From contig JAEUBA010000160.1 of NCBI GenBank assembly GCA_018257865.1, positions 1-39,103 of the forward strand: a stretch of 39,103 bases of DNA. The letters are read 5' to 3'. Positions 1 to 11,700 of this stretch are shown here, in pieces (position 1 is the stretch's first letter; each line of letters begins with the position of its first letter). Origin of the DNA: Stereocaulon alpinum (taxonomy: Eukaryota > Ascomycota > Lecanoromycetes > Lecanorales > Stereocaulaceae). The translations under genes and the position numbers were made by a program. The notes beneath the pieces were generated by a model that made no database searches, was not told where the DNA came from, and saw nothing but the letters and a program-made list of their open reading frames with translations.

Positions 1-1341
1 ATTACTTTAGGGTCTCTTTAAAGTATTTTAGCTTATACTTAATTCTCTACCTAGCCTTAGTATTCTCCTTCTATTAGATTAAGTAGGTTTTACTCTATAC
101 TAAGTACTCCCCTTTATATACTATATACTTAGGCTTGCTACTAGCTCTTTCTATATAATTATTAGTTATATAGTTTTAGGCGTATATCCTATAGCGGGTA
201 GGGTATTTATACGCCTTAGTAATATATTTATACCTATAGTAGTTAAAGTACTACTTAGGGGTAGCTTCTCTCTCTTAGTAATTATAGAAAAGGAGGTTAT
301 TCTCTACTACTATCCTCTCTATAATAAGCTAGTTCGCTGCCTTTAGGCTTAGGACCTTAATTATTAGTATAGAGAATCTCTTCTCCCTCCTAAGTATATC
401 TAGCTTTAATATAAATATAGGCTATTTAGCCTTTATTATCTCTAACTTTAGGTAGAGCTTCCTATTATCTTTTCTTAAGGTTTTAAAGATCCCTTATTAA
501 TCCTTTATATCTATTATCTTTTCTACTCTATAGATTACTACTATTACTATCTTTTAAAGGACTCTTATTAACTTATAAAGTCTCTTTACCTATTTATTAT
601 CCTTCTCTAACTCCTCCCTAGCCTTTATTAAGGCTATTTAGAGAATAATATCCCCCCTTATAATCCTCCTTACTATAATAATTTCCCTAGCTACTCCCTC
701 TACTCCCCTAAATATTTATACTAGTTAGGGAAGAGTTATTATAGCTATCTATATCTTTTCGCTAGTATTATTAATTCTAACTATTACCTACTTCGCTTTC
801 TTAATATCTTCTACCTTAGGTATAGCTAGGTAGATAGTATTTTAGCCCTTTTAGGCTATATAGGCTATATCCGCCTAGCTATTATTTACCCTTTTAGTTA
901 AGTAGTCTTTACGCGTTAGTTAGCTGCGGTACTCCTTCGCAGCGTATCTTTTAGTAGTATTCTCCTATATATACTCTATAATCCTTTCTATTATATTCTA
1001 GAAGAAGCCCTATATAATCTTATTTATATTTACCTATAGTATCCCTTAAACCTTCTCTATAAACTCTAGTAGTACCTATTCTATAGCCTTTATATACTAT
1101 ATTCTTTCTTTAATTCTTTCCCTACCTTAAGGGCTTTATAGACCTTTAATAGGTTTCTACTATTATTACTATTACCTTATTATCACGTTAGGACGCGTTC
1201 CTTATCTACCTTTACTACTAATACCTCCCTTCTCTCCTCCCCCCCTATCTTATATTATTTTGCTAGGTTCGTAACCTAGTATGATCGCTCGTCTAGCCTA
1301 GTAGGCCTATTCGCCCGTCGTACTCGTTGTCGTCGCTATTA
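1..1341 (-). mobile_element. LINE-B: 5' part of a Tad1-like LINE (5' UTR and ORF1), cut by window start
   Basis: Base 1 onward repeats, almost base for base, the sequence starting at 7497 (LINE-A), and is the reverse complement of about 13022-14362 in LINE-C. It therefore holds the 5' UTR and most of ORF1 (the Gag-like RNA-binding protein) of this LINE in minus orientation; the rest lies upstream of the window. The family 5' boundary, a GTCGTCGCTATT block, is at about 1330-1341. It has no open frame because RIP turned CAA, CAG and TGG codons into stops. It adjoins Gypsy-2 integrase, so it is probably inserted in that element, but its 3' end and target duplication are outside the window. Confidence 0.8.
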
Positions 1342-2203
1342 GATTAAGTTAATTAGGGGGAAGCTATATATACCGCCTAAGAGGCTTATACTTATATAAA
1401 GAATTAGATAGTATAATATCCCGCTTATAAATCCTACTATATCTAGTAGGAAGTTCTAATTTATATACTTACTTACCTATCTTCTCTAGTACCTTAAATA
1501 GCCCTAGTTACCTATAATTAAGCTTCTTCTTTAAGCGTAAGGTATATATATTTATACTTCGCAGTAGTACTTTATTACTCTCCTTAAAGGTTATAGCTTT
1601 ATAGTTACTATTATAGTACTTTACTTACTACTTAATAGCTTACTCCTATATCTCTTTTAAATATAATTAGGATTTATATAACTATTCTACTCGCTTTATA
1701 ATAAGTAGCGCCTCCCCTTCTAAGCTTCTACCCTTAAGAGTATTACTTAGATTTACTATATAGCCTATTAGTAGGTCTTATAGGGTTCGCTTAGTACTTA
1801 CGTATATACTATTATTATATACGAATATCGCTATTAGTAGTAATTCCGGCTAATTATCCTACTTATAGTTATAGTATACTTATAGGTAGTATTTAAGTAC
1901 TTAGTTCTACCTCTTAGTCTAATTATTTATCTAAGGGTAGAATATAGTACTAAGCTTACGCTTTATACCTAAGTACTAATAAAGTATTATCTAAAACTTA
2001 CTAGTAAATAGTAAGCCTTAATCTATAATTAATTCTTATATTATACCTTATAATAAGAGAAATTCCCTCTATATTATATCTACTAAGCTATTTACTATTA
2101 AGTCTTTTATAGTTACTATATATATTATATATTTCGTAAGCTTATCTACTAAGACTAAGATCGTATTATAAGTCTTTCCTATATATACGTCCTTAGTAGG
2201 GGG
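1342..2203 (-). pseudogene. Gypsy-2 pol fragment: integrase core and C-terminal (GPY/F) region
   Basis: On the minus strand the translation reads through RIP stops as a Ty3/Gypsy integrase. It starts at TYNTILVLVDKLTKY near 2165-2120. A stretch like FTSKF follows, then a DGQTERQN-like block near 1935-1910 and an AYNNS-like block near 1820. The C-terminal module KKLNYR*LGLFKV near 1530-1490 matches the GPY/F region. The 5' continuation is at 20902, because LINE-A is inserted here: the frame DFIIDIPPTK joins cleanly across the 13-bp duplication. About 1342-1358 may be a LINE-B junction rather than Gypsy. The integrase family is Gypsy by motif, and it differs in sequence from Gypsy-1 and Gypsy-4. 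Confidence 0.8.
2191..2203. repeat. Target-site duplication of LINE-A, left copy
   Basis: CCTTAGTAGGGGG here is repeated exactly at 20889-20901. The two copies flank LINE-A, and removing everything between them restores a continuous Gypsy-2 integrase frame. A 13-bp duplication is typical of target-primed reverse transcription. Confidence 0.85.
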
Positions 2204-4328
2204 TTAATTAATTAATTAATTTATACGCCTATTCTAGTATCTATATATACTAATAAGGGTATTCTCTTATATTATTAGGAAATCTAGGGGGGTTAAAGGC
2301 CCTCTAAATATAAAAGAAACCTTTTTAGAGTTACCCCTTCTAGCTAAAAACTTTCGCTTATTAGCTTACTTATTATTCTACTCTACCTATCTAACCTCGC
2401 TGCTAAGCTCTATAATATTAGTAATAATAATCTCTATTACCCTAATAGGCCCTATAATACTTTAGTAGCTCCGCCGCCTTTAACTTCTACTTATACTTAG
2501 GCTTCTTTATCTTTAGGGTTTTTATTACTAGTTCTACTCTAATAAGGAGTTTAGACTAGGAGAGCTATTCCTTAATAAGTTAATACTATATTAGGAATCC
2601 TAACCTAACTAGCTATCTTATAGCTACTCTTATATTAATAACCTTAACTAGTATAGTCCTAATATTATAAGTCTTTACCTCTTTAATAAGCTCCCTTTAA
2701 GTATTACTAAGCTTTAGGTAATATAAGAGAATATACTTTATATCCTAATTTCTCTATCTATAACTATAGTAGGTACTACGGACCCCTAGTATTCTTATCT
2801 TATAAAGGAAGTAGTTAAACCTATTCTTCCTACTTTAAAGTTAGATTACTATTAAGCTTTCTACCTTCCTAAGCTTTAGGTAGTAGTTATACCTTCCTCT
2901 AAATAATAGTTTATTTTATATAGGTATATAAGAGTACTTAGGGATAGTATCCTTATATACCTCCTACCGCTTAATCTACTTTATTATTACTTAATCTTAT
3001 ATCTTCTTAGCTAAGATACTTACGTCTTAATACTCCTTAATATCTATTTTTAGGTTATATTAATATACCTTCCTCCTTATTATTATTACTATTTAATTCT
3101 AATCCTTTACCTTAAGCTTCTATAGGGCCTATTCTTCCTTTTTTAGTAATAAGGTTAGGCGTATTAGGCGCGCTCTTCCTTTCCTTCCCTATAATCTCCT
3201 ACGGATTAAGCGGTTACCTTTAATTATTAAGGGGTATACTCCCCTTAGTACCTAGTATCTTATAACTAGGGCGTTTAGATAGGTTTAGATAGGTATAATA
3301 ACTACCTCCGCTTTTAAGATCTAAACTAGTATTACCTTATATACTCTAAGTACTATTTATAGGTAGTTATTCTATATTATCGCGAGCGTCTTAATATACT
3401 TTTCTATAGCTCCCCGCCCCTTAGTAGGGGTATACTATATTAGAGTAGCGAATATAAGTATAAGCCTTACTACTATATTATATACCTTTCTATACTTCTT
3501 AAATATAGCTCCCTAAGTTAATCCTACTAAGTACTTAATCGCTTAGGCTTAAGTAGTAGCCTTTATCTTTACCTATACTATATATAGGCCCTAGCGGAGT
3601 TTAGTATTAATATATAGCCTTAAAACCCTAATACTTACTTTTAGCTTAACCTCTATATTACTAAATTATACCGTCTCCTTTATATTAAACCTCTTAGGGG
3701 CGTATAATAGATATACTAGTTTATACTTCTAAGGCGCGAACGTCGCCCCGTATATTTTCGCTTATATTTAGTAGAGCTTATAGGCCTATTCTAGCTACCT
3801 ATAGTTCGTTTCCGTTATCTTACTATATACTAGTAGGTATATATTATCTATAAATCCTCCTACTTATACTAGGATTTTTACTTTTAAGTATACTTTAATT
3901 AGTAGTATATTAAAGAAGAGAAATAGAATTAGTAATATAGGTAATCCTTATAAAATCCCTATCTCTATCGCCTCTACTAGGCTAGTTTTACCTCTTAGAG
4001 TAATTAATATCGCTCTATCTTTAAGGAAACTTATAGTCTACTAAATAATTCCCTTAGGGATTCCTTTTATCTTTAGGTTATAGAGTAGCCTTTTATAGGA
4101 TATATTATTAAATACCCCTATTATATCTAGTAATAATAGGCTCGCTACGTTACCTTTACCCTAGTTCTATATTATATAAACTAAATCTATAATAGTCTCT
4201 AAGGCCGTTTCTATTAAGCGTCTCTTTCTACCCCCTATTTAGTATTCTAAAAGTAGGTAATTCCTTTTAGCTATTCTACTAAGATATTTCGCTATTACCG
4301 TCTCTAACACTTTCCTAAGTATATCTAC
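2204..4328 (-). mobile_element. LINE-A 3' third: ORF2 reverse transcriptase C-terminal half and 3' end
   Basis: Reverse complement of about 16325-18424 in LINE-C. The 3' end lies at 2204 with a tail of (TTAA)n in plus reading, the RIPped form of the (CAAT)n tail seen in LINE-C. The reverse transcriptase catalytic block reads FIDN at 3843-3854 (minus), with the second catalytic Asp of the family's (F/Y)xDD changed to Asn by a G-to-A transition; IYLLVYS follows it. Further downstream is the Cys/His-rich C-terminal region, where Cys mostly reads Tyr. The ORF continues at 5554 after a minisatellite-bearing element. It is non-functional. Confidence 0.85.
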
Positions 4329-4469
4329 TATAATATCCACCTATAAAATTCTAATACTATAATTAAATAGTTGACTACTAGTTAGATAATAGTCTTTATT
4401 TAGTTAGTATTCGGTTTATATTTAGTTGTGATAACGTTAGAATATCTCTTCCTAAAACTAATAACCGTT

Positions 4470-4530
4470 GCAGTTAGTAAACGGTTAGTAGACGGTTGGT
4501 AAACGGTTAGTAGACGGTTAGTAAATAGTT
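4470..4530 (+). repeat. 11-bp tandem repeat (ACGGTTAGTAG/ACGGTTAGTAA), copy 1
   Basis: Four to five consecutive 11-bp units of the form ACGGTTRGTAR lie upstream of the minisatellite. The same block has about two units in copy 2 (about 21400-21427) and about eight in copy 3 (about 36083-36165), so unit number contributes to the different element lengths. Confidence 0.8.
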
Positions 4531-4554
4531 AATTAATAATTAATAAACTATCCA

Positions 4555-5365
4555 GGTATTACTAATATTACTAGATATTACTAATATTACTAGTGCTACT
4601 AGATGTTACTAATATTACTAGATATTACTAATATTACTAGTATTATAGGTGCTGCTAATGTTACTAGATATTATAGGTGTTATAGGTGCTGTAGGATATT
4701 ACAGGTATTACAGGTGTTGCTAATATTACTGGATATTATAGGTATTACTAATGTTATAGGATATTGTAGGATATTGCAGGTGTTACTGATATTGCTGGAT
4801 ATTGTAGGATATTGCAGGTATTGCTGATGTTGCTGGATATTGCAGGATATTGCAGGTGTTACTGATGTTACTAGATATTGCAGGTGCTGCTGATATTACT
4901 GGATATTACAGGTGCTGCTGATGTTACTAGATATTATAGGATATTGCAGGTGTTGCTGATGTTACTGGATATTGTAGGATATTGCAGGTGTTGCTGATGT
5001 TACTGGATATTATAGGATATTGCAGGTATTACTGATGTTGCTGGATATTGCAGGTGTTGCTGGTGTTACTGGATATTGCAGGATATTGCAGGTGTTACTG
5101 GATATTGTAGGATATTGTAGGTGTTACTGATGTTGCTGGATATTATAGGATATTGCAGGTGTTGCTAATATTACTGGATATTACAGGTGTTGCTAGTGTT
5201 ACTGGATATTACAGGTGTTGCTAATGTTACTGGATATTACAGGATATTGCAGGTGTTGCTAATATTACTGGATATTATAGGTGCTACTGATATTACTAGT
5301 ATTATTGGAGTTGCTGGAGTTACTGGAGTTGCTAGAGTTACTAGAGTTACTGGAGTTACTGGAGT
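4555..5365 (+). repeat. Minisatellite array of copy 1
   Basis: Interleaved short units GGATATTGCA, GGTGTTACTGAT and GTTGCTGGA repeat for about 810 bp and end in 9-bp GGAGTTACT units near 5307-5362. The left end (4555-4700) is RIP-like (ATATTACTAATATTACTAG), whereas the interior keeps many TGC, CAG and TGG. Tandem periodicity creates apparent open frames of low-complexity residues, which I do not consider genes. Confidence 0.9.
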
Positions 5366-5501
5366 TAGGGTTTTAGTTAGAGTTACGTAACCGTTATCTA
5401 ATAGTTATAAAATTATCTATAGTTCTTATAGTTTTAGAACGGTTATATTCTAGTATTAATAACGTTTTAGAACTAGTATAAACTTAAATTAGTTAAATAA
5501 C

Positions 5502-5510
5502 TATATAAAA
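5502..5510 (+). promoter_or_regulatory. TATA-box-like element near the 3' end of the LTR-like element
   Basis: TATATAAAA occurs about 45 bp before the element end. It is conserved at the same place in copy 2 (22277-22285) and copy 3 (35487-35495, minus). The position would suit a core promoter at the U3/R boundary of an LTR. This is inferred from position and conservation only. Confidence 0.45.
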
Positions 5511-5553
5511 CTTATATTATAACGAGATTAATTCTTAGTAAAGAGCCTATATA

Positions 5554-7791
5554 GTAGTAATATAATAGGCTAGTATACCTTAGGCTCTAAATAGTTAGTC
5601 TTTTTTAGTTTCTTTAGTATTACTATATTCGCCTCCTAGAACTTCTTTAGGTAGTATCTATAGTCTAAGTACGCTTAAAATATCCTTCTAAACGTCTCTA
5701 TTATCTCTATATATACCGCTTTTAGGAACTTATTTAGGATCTCTAAGATCCCTAGGGCCTTATCCGCTACTAGGTACTAAATTATATCCTTTACCTTTTT
5801 TAAGGTAATCTTACTATCTATTGCTATAGGTTTTAGGTAGTCGGCCCCCTCTATATCTATTAAGTCTACTAAGGGTAAAGGTAGGAAGAGGACCCTCCTT
5901 AGGGCCTCTACCTTCCTTTTAAAGTCTATTACTTTATTCCTATTTCCGTCTTTAATAGCTAGGAATTGCGGTAGCTCTTTAGGGCGTATACTTCTTTCCC
6001 TTCCCTACTTAGTAAGTTACTATACTCCTCTTAGTCTTAGTAACGCTTTATAGACTCCCTCTCTAAAAGCTATTATCCTAGCTTTCTATAGGGTAGTAAC
6101 CTTTTCCCTTTTAACCTAATAGAGGGCTTCCTTAGTTTCTACGTTCCTACTATAGTAGTAGGCCTTAAGCGCTACCTATAATACTTTAGTTACCCTTATA
6201 TATACCCTATTCTAATATAGCTTAGCCCCTACGTATAGTTCTTTATATAGGATAATATCTTCTATTACCTCTTATAGTATAGCTATAAGCCTATTAATAT
6301 ATTAGTTAATTATATCTTTAAAGTCTACTAAGTACCGGCTTATTACTTTATTTAGGATTTTTATATATTTCTAGATTTCCTCCCTAATTATCTTCGCCTT
6401 TACTCTTTTCTAAGCCCTCTTCTAGCGTATTAGGCGTTCGCTTTATATCTATTCTAGCTCTATAATAATTAGTATATAGTCTAATCTTATATTAAGGTTA
6501 TTCCTTACCCCGTACTTTACTATTATATTATACGCGCCTTTAGTTAGGAATATAAGGTTAATAATACTCTCTAAGCCCTTATTCTACTATATAACTACCT
6601 TCTTTAGTAATCTTAGAACTATACCTCTTTTTCCTACTACCTTTAGTAGCTTATCTACTATAGCGTAGTATATTATTCGTCTTAGGTTATTCTAATATAG
6701 GTAGTATAGGTTAAAGTCTCCTATAATTATATATTTACTCTTATTCCCTAGCGCTTTCTTTAGTTTTAGGATAGTTATTAGACTATCCTTTAATATATAG
6801 CTTACTAGTAAGGGGTTATAGATATTATATACCTATACCCTCTCCTCTAGTAGCCCTCTAGTATTCTCTATTCTATCCTTTATATCCTTCTAGGTCCTTA
6901 TAACCTAAATCTATAATAAGTATAAGTCGCCTCCTTAGTATTCTACCCCCTAGTTATTAGGATCTATTCTCTTATTTATATAGAAATACGTCCTAGCCTT
7001 TAGGTCTCCTCTATAGGCTAAGTAGAATCTACTTATACTTATATTATATAAGGTTCTATTTATTAGGTTATATACTAGCTCTTAGATTACTAATATATCT
7101 ATATCTTTTATATCTTTATTTTTAAGAAGTAGTACTATTACTATATCCTTCTTCCTCTATATATTATACTATAGTATTTTTAGGTAGGGTATATCCCTTA
7201 TTAGGTAAAGGCTACTTAAATATTCTCTTATATTTAAGTAGTCTTAGTAGTCTTTACTACTCCTAAAGTCTACCTAAAGGTATTCGTTAGACTAATCCTC
7301 TCTATAGATAGGGGCTATTACCCTTACTCTACCTTAAAGAGGGTTATTAGTCGTCCCCTCTTCGCTACCTCCTTAGTTCCTTTCTAAAGCTTATCTATTA
7401 TATCCTCTAAGGCCTTCCTCTTCCCTTTAGAGATTACTTTATACTACTCTTTTAAGCTAGTCCTTCTTAGTATTACTAGTATAGGCCCTACTAAGTATTA
7501 CTTTAGGGTCTCTTTAAAGTATTTTAGCTTATACTTAATCCTCTACTTAGCCTTAGTATTCTTCTTTTATTAGATTAAGTAGGTTTTACTCTAAGCTAAG
7601 TACTTTCCTTTATATACTATATACTTAAGCTTACTGCTAGCTCTTTCTACGTAATTATTAGTTATATAGTTTTAGGTATATATCCTATAGTAGGTAGGGT
7701 ATTTATACGCCTTAGTAATATATCTATACCTATAATAGTTAAAGTACTACCTAGGGGCGGCCTCTCTCTCCTAGTAATTATAGAAGAGGAG
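5554..7791 (-). mobile_element. LINE-A middle: ORF2 endonuclease and start of reverse transcriptase, end of ORF1
   Basis: Reverse complement of about 14070-16310 in LINE-C. Reading minus from 7791 down, it contains the ORF1 C-terminal zinc-knuckle region (about 7791-7350). The endonuclease/exonuclease/phosphatase-type endonuclease follows (about 7200-6480), then the first part of the reverse transcriptase. It is interrupted at 5553 by the LTR-like element and at 7791 by Gypsy-1. RIP stops occur throughout. Confidence 0.8.
7787..7791. repeat. 5-bp target duplication of Gypsy-1, left
   Basis: AGGAG here is repeated at 19814-19818, just outside the right LTR. LINE-A sequence is continuous across the two copies, as shown by the uninterrupted LINE-B sequence at 285-310. 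A 5-bp duplication is typical of Ty3/Gypsy integrase. Confidence 0.85.
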
Positions 7792-8146
7792 TATAACGGG
7801 GTGGTTTAACTCCTACGGGTAAATTATATAGTGTATTAAGCACTAGAAGGTAATAGAGATAGATAGTCGTTAAATTATCTTCAGCTAAGACTCCTCTCTA
7901 TTATATAAGTTAAATATAAGGAAAGAATTATTCTACTAAAGGAAAACCCCTTCCTTATATATTTACTATTAACTATACTAAGCCCTAATATAATCTGGGT
8001 GATCTAACCCTATATCTACTATATTACCCTATAATCTGCCTAATATATACTAGATTACTTATATTACTAGGTCCTCTCCTAAGTATCCTTTACCTACTAA
8101 CCTTATTACGTACCTTACCTATAACCTTACGGGGTTACCCGTAATA
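7792..8146 (-). repeat. Gypsy-1 LTR (3' LTR, heavily RIPped)
   Basis: This 355-bp LTR starts TATAACGGGG and ends CCCGTAATA, i.e. TG...CA ends after RIP. It pairs with 19459-19813, of identical length, and with the Gypsy-3 LTR at 22758-23117. It carries many more C-to-T and G-to-A changes than its right-hand partner: for example TATTACGTACC here against TGTCACGTGCC there. Confidence 0.92.
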
Positions 8147-8149
8147 CGA

Positions 8150-8710
8150 TCCCCTTATTTAGTTATTTTTATCCCGAAAGTAACTTAATAACCTAAGTAT
8201 TTTTTCCTTATACTAAGGATTAAGAAACTAACGAACTCCCTTACTTATTATTATTAGTTAGTCCTAAAACTTAGGATAGCTTCCTTATTAAAACGCTCCT
8301 ATTTATAGTATACTAACGTAGGCCTCCTATATTATACGGGGGAAGTATCCGACCGATATATTAAGTATATTTATAGTAGTAATAAGTATAAGCTATCCCT
8401 ACTTAACGTTCCTAAGTAGAAACGGATAGAGGAATAGTATACGAAACTACGTAGTAAGGAGGATAAAGCTTTCGCGAAGCTTTCTCGCCTACGGAAATAA
8501 ATCTAAAGGATAGAAGCGGACTAAGCGAAGATAGTCTAATAAGAGGTAAGGAATATTAAGTTCTTTAAGAAGGAGGAGGAAAAGGAGAAGGAAGTAGCTA
8601 CTTCTAAAGCTCCTAATAACCCTCCTTCCTTTAATATAAGCGAGATCAACTTTTCTAGGTAGGATCCCCTAACAGCGGGTTTTAATTTCGGAACTATTCT
8701 AACTTCTTAG
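8150..8710 (+). pseudogene. Antisense ORF of Gypsy-1: Zn2Cys6-spaced cluster plus charged coiled-coil-like region
   Basis: A single plus-strand frame, opposite to pol, can be read from about 8150 to a stop at 8708-8710; nearly all internal stops are TAA or TAG, the RIP products of CAA, CAG and TGG. Tyr codons (TAT) stand at 8300, 8309, 8330, 8357, 8366 and 8387. If each was Cys (TGT-to-TAT is the RIP change), the spacing is CX2CX6CX8CX2CX6C. That falls within the Zn(II)2Cys6 consensus of fungal binuclear cluster proteins. A highly charged segment rich in Lys, Glu and Leu follows (about 8410-8600; KEDKAFAKLSRLRK, KKEEEKEKE), then a short Pro/Asn tail. It is convergent with the pol end. The same frame and spacing occur in Gypsy-3. 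The basic residues typical of DNA-binding Zn2Cys6 domains are weak between Cys 2 and Cys 3, so DNA binding is not shown. Confidence 0.6.
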
Positions 8711-11700
8711 GGTAGTTAAGCGCTGATAGTAACTCCTATATATTCTCTAACTAATTATAGTCTAACCACTTAATTAGGTACCTCTTTCTTCCTTTAATAA
8801 CCTAATAATCTAGAATTTCCTTAATATTATACTCTTTATTATTCTAATCTAGGAGGAGTAGTGCGGTCCGTAGTAGTATTTCGGGGTCTACTTTCTTAAG
8901 TAATAATATATAGAATACTAGGTACTTCCTTATTAGTTAAGGGAGGTTTAGTATATAGTTTATATCCCCTTTATATTCCTTTATAAGGAATAGTCTTAGC
9001 TTTATATAATTAAGCTTATCGCTAGGCCTATTAGTTTTAAAATTTCTGCGAAGAAGATATACCCTATCCCCTTTAGAAATATTCGGTCCTAACGAATATT
9101 TTCGATTATAATATATTACTAAGTAGTAACTTAGGAACTATAAGTCTTTCTATAGTTCTTAATAGATTCTTACTATTTCCTTAGTAATAATAGTTACCTT
9201 TTAAGCCTTTAGTTTAATCCCCCTTAGTAATAGGGTTACGCGCGGTTCGAACCTATAATTAGCTCGAAATAGTATTATTCCTATTAGGTCGGATATTAAT
9301 CTATTATATACTAGCTGCGCTACTAATAGGTAGGATACCTAATCGTCTTATTAGTAGTTAATATAGTATTAAAGATACTATTCTAATATTTAATTAGTTC
9401 TCTCCGTCTAATTATCTATCTGCGGATAAAATACTATACTTATCTTTATCTTAATTCCTATTATATCTATTAATAATCTCTAAAACTTAGAGGTGAAGAG
9501 TTTATCTCTATCTAAGATAATCTCTTTAGGAAGCCTATAGTTAGCTACTACTATTTATAAGAACGCGTACGCTAGATCTTCAGCGTTCGATACTTCCTTA
9601 TATAGTATAAAGTACGCTATCTTAGTTAAACGGTCGTTAATTATTAAGATTATATTATAGTATATACCTATTAGTCGTTCCTTTAACTTTAGGAGTTTAA
9701 TAACGAAATCCTATGTAATACTTTTCTACGGACTGTTTAAGATTACTAGCGATTTCAACTCTCTATAAAGCTTATATTAGGAATACTTCGCCCTAATATA
9801 TATATTATATTTATTAATATAATCCTCGATATATTTTTATATCTGGGGAAAGTAGAAGTTATAAGATATCTTCTTAAGTATTTTCTTATTCCCCTAATAT
9901 CTACCGGAGCTCTCTACTTTATAGTAAATCCTAAAAATTTCTCCTTAAGTACCTATAGGGATATAAATCTATTCTTAGAAGGTTAGTAGTCTTAAATCTA
10001 TTTTTCCGAATAAGTTATAGCTATTAATATCTTTATAGATTTCGGATATAACTTTATCCTTCGATAAGTCTTTTAGTATCCTCTTAGTTAAATCTTTACT
10101 ATTAATAGTTATTATTACTACTATATATAGTCTAGCTATATTAGGTCGTAATAATCTATCCTTATAATATATTAAAACCGTTCTAGAACTTTGCTAAACG
10201 TTTGATATATAATTAGCTTTTCTACTAAGTGCGTCTATAGCGTTATTCTCGCTACCCTTAACATATTCGATTCTAAAATTAAATGTTAATAACTCCTCGT
10301 ACTACTAAGCTAGACGTCTATTAAGCTCCTTAGTTAATAGAAAGAACGTTAAGTTCTTATAGTCTATTAAGACCTAAACCTAGTACTTAGTTCCTTCTAG
10401 ATAGACTTTCTAAATACGAAATATATCTATAATAGTAAGTAACTCCTTATTATATATTAGATATTTAGTTTTAGCGTCTAGTAACTTCCTGCTATAGAAG
10501 GCTATAGGGTGCTAACGATAAGTAATACCTATTTTCCCTATTTTTCCTATGTTAGGGCTATCGTTTATAGATAGTTAGCTAATTACTACTCCGATTACTC
10601 CGTCGGAGGTATTAGTATAGAGTCGAATAAGCGACTCCGGATCGAACTAATATAATATTAGACTAGAAGCGAACTACTTTTAAAGGGTCCTAAAGGATAC
10701 CTCTGCTTCCTTTAACTATATAAATAATACTTCGTTACGGGTTAAGCTAGTAAGAGGTATAGCGGTTTTTAAGTATCTATAGATAAACTTTCGATAGAAA
10801 TTCGTAAAACTAAGAAATAATTATACTTCTTTCTTATTCGTAGGTATAGGCTACTTAACTATACTTTTTACCTTTTTTAGGTCTATCTCTAGTCCTTAAT
10901 TAGAGATAATAAACCTTAGAAACTTAACTCTTTTCTGGTAAAACTTATACTTTAATAACTTTAAGCGCAGTCCCGCTTATTCGAGCTTTTTTAGTACCTT
11001 TTATACTTACTCGACGTATTCTTTATACGTATCTAAATATATAAGTATATTATTAATATATACTAGGACGAAGTTGTCTAAATATTCCTTTAGGATATTA
11101 TTAATAAATACCTAAAATATTACAGGCGTATTCGTTAATCCGAATAGTATTATAAGGTATTCGTAGAGACCCTATCTTATATAGAAAGCTATTTTCTACT
11201 CGTCGCCTTTCTTTATACGTATTCGGTTGAATACTCCTAGGATATTAAACTTAGTAAACTATTTCTTACCTTAGAGCTTATCTTAAAGTTCTCCTATTAA
11301 TAGTAAGGGGTAACTATTCTTTATAGTTATATTATTAAGTACTCTGTAATCTATATATAGATATAGTTCTCTACCCGGTTTAGGTATAAATAGGATAGGA
11401 TATCCTATAGGTAATTAAGATTTTCGAATAAATCCCTTCCGTTTATTTTCTTTAATATACTTTGCGAGAGCAACGGCTTTATCTTATAATAGTAGGTATA
11501 TTAGCTTCTTTATAAGTTCTTTACCTAAGATTAATTTTATCTTATAGTCCTACGGTTAGTACTTAGGAAGGGCTTTATTAATACTCTCTTCCTAGAATAG
11601 GGTTCTGAATTCCGCGTATTCGTTTAGGATTTTTATAGTAGTAGTCTCGCTTATAAGTCTAACTTAACTCTATAATACTATAACGTTTCCTAACTCGAAA

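Larger units (their letters stand above)
4329..5553 (+). mobile_element. LTR-like element with internal minisatellite, copy 1
   Basis: This is the same element as 21257-22328 and, reversed, 35444-36320. It starts TATAATATCCACC (TGTAATATCC in the least mutated copy) and ends GAGCCTATATA, consistent with LTR-type TG...CA ends whose CA became TA. In order it holds a unique leader, an 11-bp tandem block (about 4470-4530), a long GATATTGCAGG/GTTACTG-type minisatellite (about 4555-5365), and a tail with a TATA box. It interrupts the LINE-A reverse transcriptase gene, since LINE sequence resumes at 5554. No clean duplication is visible for this copy. A solo LTR is my preferred reading; a non-autonomous element of another class is possible. 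It has no coding capacity I believe in. Confidence 0.7.

Noticed and set aside
2204..2220. TTAATTAATTAATTAA as a regulatory palindrome or origin
   Set aside because: It is the RIPped reverse complement of the LINE (CAAT)n tail, adjacent to the target duplication.
4555..5365. CRISPR-like array
   Set aside because: Units are short, degenerate and contiguous with no unique spacers, and the genome is eukaryotic; it is a minisatellite.
9237..9270. GGTTCGAACC as a tRNA B-box
   Set aside because: It lies inside Gypsy-1 pol on a continuous integrase frame, has no A-box at the right distance and no cloverleaf.
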